This document shows, in pieces, positions 60,503-64,000 of a stretch of 64,000 nt of DNA. Under the pieces are notes generated by a model. That model saw nothing but the letters and a program-made list of their open reading frames with translations, made no database searches and was not told where the DNA came from. The translations under genes were made by a program, and so were the position numbers. Source of the DNA: Streptomyces sp. NBC_00273 (lineage in GTDB: Bacteria > Actinomycetota > Actinomycetes > Streptomycetales > Streptomycetaceae). The stretch spans positions 6,647,501 through 6,711,500 of the forward strand of contig NZ_CP108067.1 in assembly GCF_036178145.1 (NCBI RefSeq), read 5' to 3'. Each line of letters starts with the position of its first letter. The stretch's first letter is position 1.

Positions 60503-61857
60503 GCCCAGCCTCCTTGCTTGCGGCGGGTGCGGCGCAGCAGCCAGAAGAAGAACGGGCTGCCGATCAGGGCGGTCAACACACCGAGCGGCAGCTCGGCGGG
60601 CTGGGCGAGGGTACGGGCGGCCAGGTCGCCCGCGACCAGGACGACGGCGCCGGCGAGGGCGCTGCCGGGGACCAGGAAGCGGTGGCCGGGGCCGTTGGCC
60701 ATGCGCAGCAGGTGCGGGACGAGCAGGCCGATGAAGGTGATGACGCCGGCCACGGCGACGGCGGCGGCGGTGAGCAGCGCGACGACGAGGATGAGGGCGA
60801 GGCGCAGCCGCTCCACCTCGATGCCGAGGTGGCGGGCCGGGCGTTCGCCGAGGGAGAGGAGGTCGAGGCGGCGGGAGTAGAGGGGGGCGATCAGCAGCCC
60901 GGCGACGGCGCAGGGCAGGACGGCGAGGACCTTGGGCCAAGTGGCCTGGGCGAGGGAGCCGAGCTGCCAGAAGGTGATCTGGTTGACCTGGCCGCTGTCC
61001 GCGAAGAAGACGAACAGGCCGATGAGGGCGCCGGCGAAGGCGTTGACGGCGATGCCGGTGAGGATGAGGGTGACGACCTCCGTCTTCCCGCCGTTGCGGG
61101 AGAGGAGGTAGACCGAGCTGACGGTGATCAGGCCCGCGACGAACGCGCAGACGGTGATGGTCCAGTTGCCGAAGAAGCTGAGGCCGAGGCCGATGGCGGC
61201 GACCGCGCCGACGGCGGCGCCGGCCGAGATGCCGATGACGCCCGGCTCGGCGAGGGGGTTGCCGAAGACGCCCTGCATGAGGGCGCCCGCGCAGCCGAGG
61301 CTGGCGCCGACGAGCAGGGCGAGCACGACGCGGGGGAGGCGGACGTTCCACAGCACGCTCTCGCCGACCCGGTCGAGGGGGGCTCCGCCGAGGCCGAGGT
61401 GGTGCTGGACGGAGGCGAGGACGTCCGTGAGGGGGATGTCGTAGGCGCCGACCCCTGCGGAGAGCAGGGCGAGCAGGGCGAGGGTCGTGACGAGGGCGGC
61501 GGTGAGGAGGGCGGGCCTGCGGCTCCGCCCGCGCGGCTCGGGTTCGGGCCGGGCCCGGGAGGCGCCGGGCCCGGCAGGGGCGCCGGGGTCGGCGGCCACG
61601 GGGGGTGCGCCGGGGGCGGGTGCCCGCCGGGGCGTCCCTTCGGGCGCCGAACGTGACGAGGGGTCGGCAGGCGCGGTGACGGTGCGTTCGGCGCCCTGCG
61701 GGGCTCGCCCCGAGACGGTCCCGGCCCTGTCGGAGCCGTGCGGGGGTTGCACCGGCACGCTCCCGGCCCCGTCGCAACCGTGCGGGGCCGCCGCGGTGGC
61801 CGGCTCGCTGGAGTCCATCTCGGGTGCGGTCCTCGCTTCTGGGTCGGAGCGGGTCAC
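60499..61857 (-). CDS. hmuU: Haem ABC transporter permease HmuU (FecCD family)
   Basis: The protein has 452 residues from a GTG at 61857 that overlaps the hmuT stop. FecCD signatures are LPRVVLALLVGASLGCAGAL, GNPLAEPGVIGISAGAAVGA and FIGLLVPHLLR. About ten membrane helices start near residue 115. The first 110 residues are a low-complexity Pro/Ala/Ser segment, with repeats of the type PHGCDGAGSV/PHGSDRAGTV, and are not seen in usual 340-residue FecCD proteins. Confidence 0.93.
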   Translation of the reverse strand: MTRSDPEARTAPEMDSSEPATAAAPHGCDGAGSVPVQPPHGSDRAGTVSGRAPQGAERTVTAPADPSSRSAPEGTPRRAPAPGAPPVAADPGAPAGPGASRARPEPEPRGRSRRPALLTAALVTTLALLALLSAGVGAYDIPLTDVLASVQHHLGLGGAPLDRVGESVLWNVRLPRVVLALLVGASLGCAGALMQGVFGNPLAEPGVIGISAGAAVGAVAAIGLGLSFFGNWTITVCAFVAGLITVSSVYLLSRNGGKTEVVTLILTGIAVNAFAGALIGLFVFFADSGQVNQITFWQLGSLAQATWPKVLAVLPCAVAGLLIAPLYSRRLDLLSLGERPARHLGIEVERLRLALILVVALLTAAAVAVAGVITFIGLLVPHLLRMANGPGHRFLVPGSALAGAVVLVAGDLAARTLAQPAELPLGVLTALIGSPFFFWLLRRTRRKQGGWA

Positions 61858-62867
61858 CGCAGGTGGCCGTAGAGCTGGGTGACCAGGGAGGAGAGGACCT
61901 GGTCGGTGCGGGGGCCGTAGTTGAGGAGGACGCCGTCGTCGACCGTGACCACCCGCCGGTCCATGCCGGCCGGGGTCTGGGCGACGCCCGGGATCTTCAC
62001 CAAGCCGTCGATGCCGCCGACCGATTCGAGGCCCTTGGACATGACGAGGATCGCGTCGGGCGCGGCGGCCGCCAGGGCCTCGCTGGTGATCGGGGTGAAG
62101 TCCTTGCCGAGTCCGGAGTCCTTGCCGGTGTCGACCGCGCCGGCCGCCTCGAGCAGTGAGGCGGCGCCGGAGTCCGAACCGCCCAGCAGGTAGACGGAGG
62201 CGGTGCCGCGCAGGTAGAGGAAGGCCACCCGGGGCTTCTTGCCGGAGGCCGCCGGGATGTCCTTGCGCACGGTGGCGATCCGGTCGGCGGTGCGCTGGTT
62301 CAGCTGCGTGCCGGCCTCCTTGACCGCGAGCGCGGCGGCCACGGCGTCGATGCGCTTCGGGACGTCGTCCAGTCCCTTGGCGGGGTCGATGACCAGGAGC
62401 GGGATGCCGGCGTCGCGGATCTGCTGAATCGCTTCTCCGGGGCCGCTGGTGGTCTCCGCGATGACGAGGGTGGGGCGCAGGGACAGGACGCTCTCGGCGG
62501 AGACGTCGTGGCCGCGCGTCACCACCGGCAGCTGGGCGGCCTGTTCGAAGGTGGCCGTGATGTCCCGGGCGACGACCTGTTGGCCGAGGCCCAGCGTGTG
62601 GACGATCTCGTTGAGGCTCCCGCTCAGCGGGACGACCCGGTCCGCCGACGTGATCGTGACCTGGGTGCCGTCGGCCGAGGGCACGGTGACCGGCAGGGCG
62701 GGCCGTGGCGCCGGGAGCGGTTCCAGCCGGTCCGGGACCGCGGCTGCGCTGGGGGCGGATGAGCCCGAGGTGGTGGCCGTACCTCCGCAGGCCGTCAGTG
62801 CGAGTGCCAGTGCTGCCGCGGCAACTGCGAGACGGGGGAAGCGGGATGACGCGGCGGGCGTAGGCAC
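61854..62867 (-). CDS. hmuT: Haem-binding lipoprotein HmuT
   Basis: The protein has 337 residues from a GTG at 62867. The signal ends in LTACGG with the lipid-anchored Cys near residue 27. DRVVPLSGSLNEIVHTLGLG and VLSLRPTLVIAETTSGPGEA are typical of periplasmic-binding-fold haem receptors. It delivers haem to HmuUV. An iron box lies between this gene and the divergent htaA-like gene. Confidence 0.94.
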   Translation of the reverse strand: MPTPAASSRFPRLAVAAAALALALTACGGTATTSGSSAPSAAAVPDRLEPLPAPRPALPVTVPSADGTQVTITSADRVVPLSGSLNEIVHTLGLGQQVVARDITATFEQAAQLPVVTRGHDVSAESVLSLRPTLVIAETTSGPGEAIQQIRDAGIPLLVIDPAKGLDDVPKRIDAVAAALAVKEAGTQLNQRTADRIATVRKDIPAASGKKPRVAFLYLRGTASVYLLGGSDSGAASLLEAAGAVDTGKDSGLGKDFTPITSEALAAAAPDAILVMSKGLESVGGIDGLVKIPGVAQTPAGMDRRVVTVDDGVLLNYGPRTDQVLSSLVTQLYGHLR

Positions 62868-62935
62868 GAAGGCACCGTCCTGATCGTCCGACTGAGGTTC
62901 TGGAGACCGGGGGTGTTCATCCGGCCGGGGTTAGC

Positions 62936-62954
62936 TTAGGTTAGCCTAACCTTG
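62936..62954. promoter_or_regulatory. IdeR/DmdR1 iron box between hmuT and htaA
   Basis: TTAGGTTAGCCTAACCTTG closely matches the IdeR consensus; AGGTTAGCCTAACCT is a perfect 15-bp dyad about a central C. It lies 69 bases before hmuT and 28 bases before the htaA-like gene, so one box probably controls both. Confidence 0.85.
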
Positions 62955-62981
62955 CTCGCTAGACCTGAGGAGGGGGCATTC

Positions 62982-64000
62982 ATGCCCACGAGACCCGTCC
63001 GTACGTTCGCCGTCGCCCTGTTGGCGGCCCTGCTGGGCGCCCTGCTCCCGGCGACCGCCGCCCGGGCGGGCACCGTACAGGGGGGTCGGCTCGACTGGGG
63101 CATCAAATCGTCTTTCCAGAGTTATGTCACGGGTCCGGTGGCAAAAGGCGGTTTCAAGCTGAAGAGTGGCGCAGCCACCGTGGGTGGCAGCCTCTTCCGC
63201 TTCCACTCCGCGGCCGGTTCCTACGACCCCGACTCCGGAACCTTCGAGGCCTCCTACTCGGGCGGGGTGACCTTCCAGGGCCACCAGAAGCCCGACGGCG
63301 TCTACGAGCTGGACATGACCGTCAGCCGCCCGACCGTCAAGATCTCCGGCGGCAAGGGCACGCTGTACGTCGACGTCTCCAGCAAGGCCAAGGACAGCGG
63401 CGTGGTCACCAACCAGTCGCAGGTCGCCTTCGCTTCGCTCGGCGTCGGCGGCATCAACATGAAGGGCGGCGCCAGCCCGCTGTCCCTCACGAACGTCCCG
63501 GCCACCCTCACCGGGGAGGGCGCCCAGGCCTTCTCCGGCTACTACGGCGCCGGCACCCAGCTCGACCCGATCTCGCTCTCCGCCGACGTCAAGACCGCCC
63601 CGGCCGCCGAGCCCGCGCCGTCGGCGACGGCCGCGCAGCCGAGCGCCACCGCGCAGACCCCGCAGCCGGCGGGCGCCTTCGTCGACGCCGCCGTTGACTG
63701 GGGGGTGCGCCGCACCTTCCGCGAGTACGTCACCGGCTCGATCGGCCAGGGCAAGTGGGTCCTCGCCGAGGGCGCCCAGGACGGCGGCGCGCTGTTCCGC
63801 TTCCCGCAGGGCAAGGGCTCGTTCGACGGCGACAAGGGCACTCTTGACGCGGCCTTCGCCGGTACGGTCCAGTTCACCGGCGCCCACCTGGACCTCACGC
63901 TCGGCAAGATGAGCGTGAAGGTGGAGAACGGCAAGGGCGTCCTGTCCGCGGACGTGACCGCCGGCGGCGCGACGAAGAACGCCGTCCCGCTCGTGGAGTT
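62982..64000 (+). CDS. htaA: Exported HtaA-domain haem-binding protein, 3' end cut by the window edge
   Basis: At least 339 residues are visible from the ATG at 62982, which has GAGGAGGG upstream. The signal peptide RPVRTFAVALLAALLGALLP ends at ARAG. Two HtaA domains (about residues 38-205 and 237 on) begin LDWGIKSSFQSYVTGPV and VDWGVRRTFREYVTGSI, with the Tyr of the SYVTG motif as the likely haem ligand, and are joined by a Pro/Ala/Thr linker. It passes haem to HmuT. A C-terminal membrane anchor is expected beyond the edge. Confidence 0.93.
   Translation, partial: MPTRPVRTFAVALLAALLGALLPATAARAGTVQGGRLDWGIKSSFQSYVTGPVAKGGFKLKSGAATVGGSLFRFHSAAGSYDPDSGTFEASYSGGVTFQGHQKPDGVYELDMTVSRPTVKISGGKGTLYVDVSSKAKDSGVVTNQSQVAFASLGVGGINMKGGASPLSLTNVPATLTGEGAQAFSGYYGAGTQLDPISLSADVKTAPAAEPAPSATAAQPSATAQTPQPAGAFVDAAVDWGVRRTFREYVTGSIGQGKWVLAEGAQDGGALFRFPQGKGSFDGDKGTLDAAFAGTVQFTGAHLDLTLGKMSVKVENGKGVLSADVTAGGATKNAVPLVE

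Overview
The window looks like Streptomyces chromosome. GC is very high throughout. GTG, TTG and CTG starts are frequent and start/stop overlaps (ATGA, GTGA, TGATG) are common. There is a class A RNase P RNA, IdeR/DmdR1-type iron boxes, XRE/DUF397 pairs, F420-type enzymes, and a Nif3 / zinc-ribbon / RNase H-CobC operon arranged as in mycobacteria. I see no prophage, insertion sequence, CRISPR array or tRNA.

Layout. 0-2.9 kb: a minus-strand operon behind a cobalamin riboswitch, encoding a secreted and membrane-anchored alpha/alpha-barrel repeat protein, an SCO2322-like surface protein and an ECF-transporter T subunit (cut by the window edge). 2.9-6.0 kb: a metallo-beta-lactamase-fold hydrolase divergent from an aldehyde dehydrogenase/ferredoxin pair. 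6.2-9.7 kb: MFS pump with divergent MarR, then HxlR with a divergent alpha/beta hydrolase. 9.7-13.8 kb: a KstR-like repressor divergent from a glycosyltransferase / methyltransferase / barrel-protein operon. 13.8-23.3 kb: small membrane proteins, a lipoprotein, a 58-bp tandem-repeat array with a large inverted repeat, an LLM-class F420 enzyme, an amidase, a methyltransferase and a cytoplasmic Ser/Thr kinase. 23.4-26.7 kb: XRE regulator, DUF397, membrane kinase and PH-like protein. 26.9-35.6 kb: lipoprotein, I36-type inhibitor, phosphatase, VOC protein, a two-domain acyl-CoA dehydrogenase with an Ltp-type thiolase, and an ECF sigma factor operon. 36.2-39.2 kb: MaoC hydratase, zinc alcohol dehydrogenase and SDR operon. 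40.6-44.4 kb: nif3 operon and rnpB. 44.5-56.0 kb: housekeeping and accessory genes (MerR, RNB nuclease, YaaA, primase-polymerase-like, TetR, dimethylargininase, Rsm22, Bcr/CflA pump, SDR, PhzF, GNAT). 56.1-64 kb: iron (EfeUOB) and haem (HmuTUV, HtaA) uptake behind iron boxes.

How parts work together. The most coherent theme is a scattered lipid/steroid-type catabolic regulon. The KstR-like repressor (9.7 kb) has a matching operator at its own promoter. Similar 14-bp operators (TnnAACnnGTTnnA) lie before the FadE34-like acyl-CoA dehydrogenase/thiolase operon and the hydratase/ADH/SDR operon, and a one-mismatch copy lies between the MBL hydrolase and the ALDH/ferredoxin pair. A second motif, CTGAC-N5-GTCAG, sits beside three of those sites and before the F420 enzyme, which suggests a second regulator of the same gene set. 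The B12-riboswitch operon is the other system of interest: its exported protein has the repeat type that builds the alpha/alpha barrel of animal transcobalamins.
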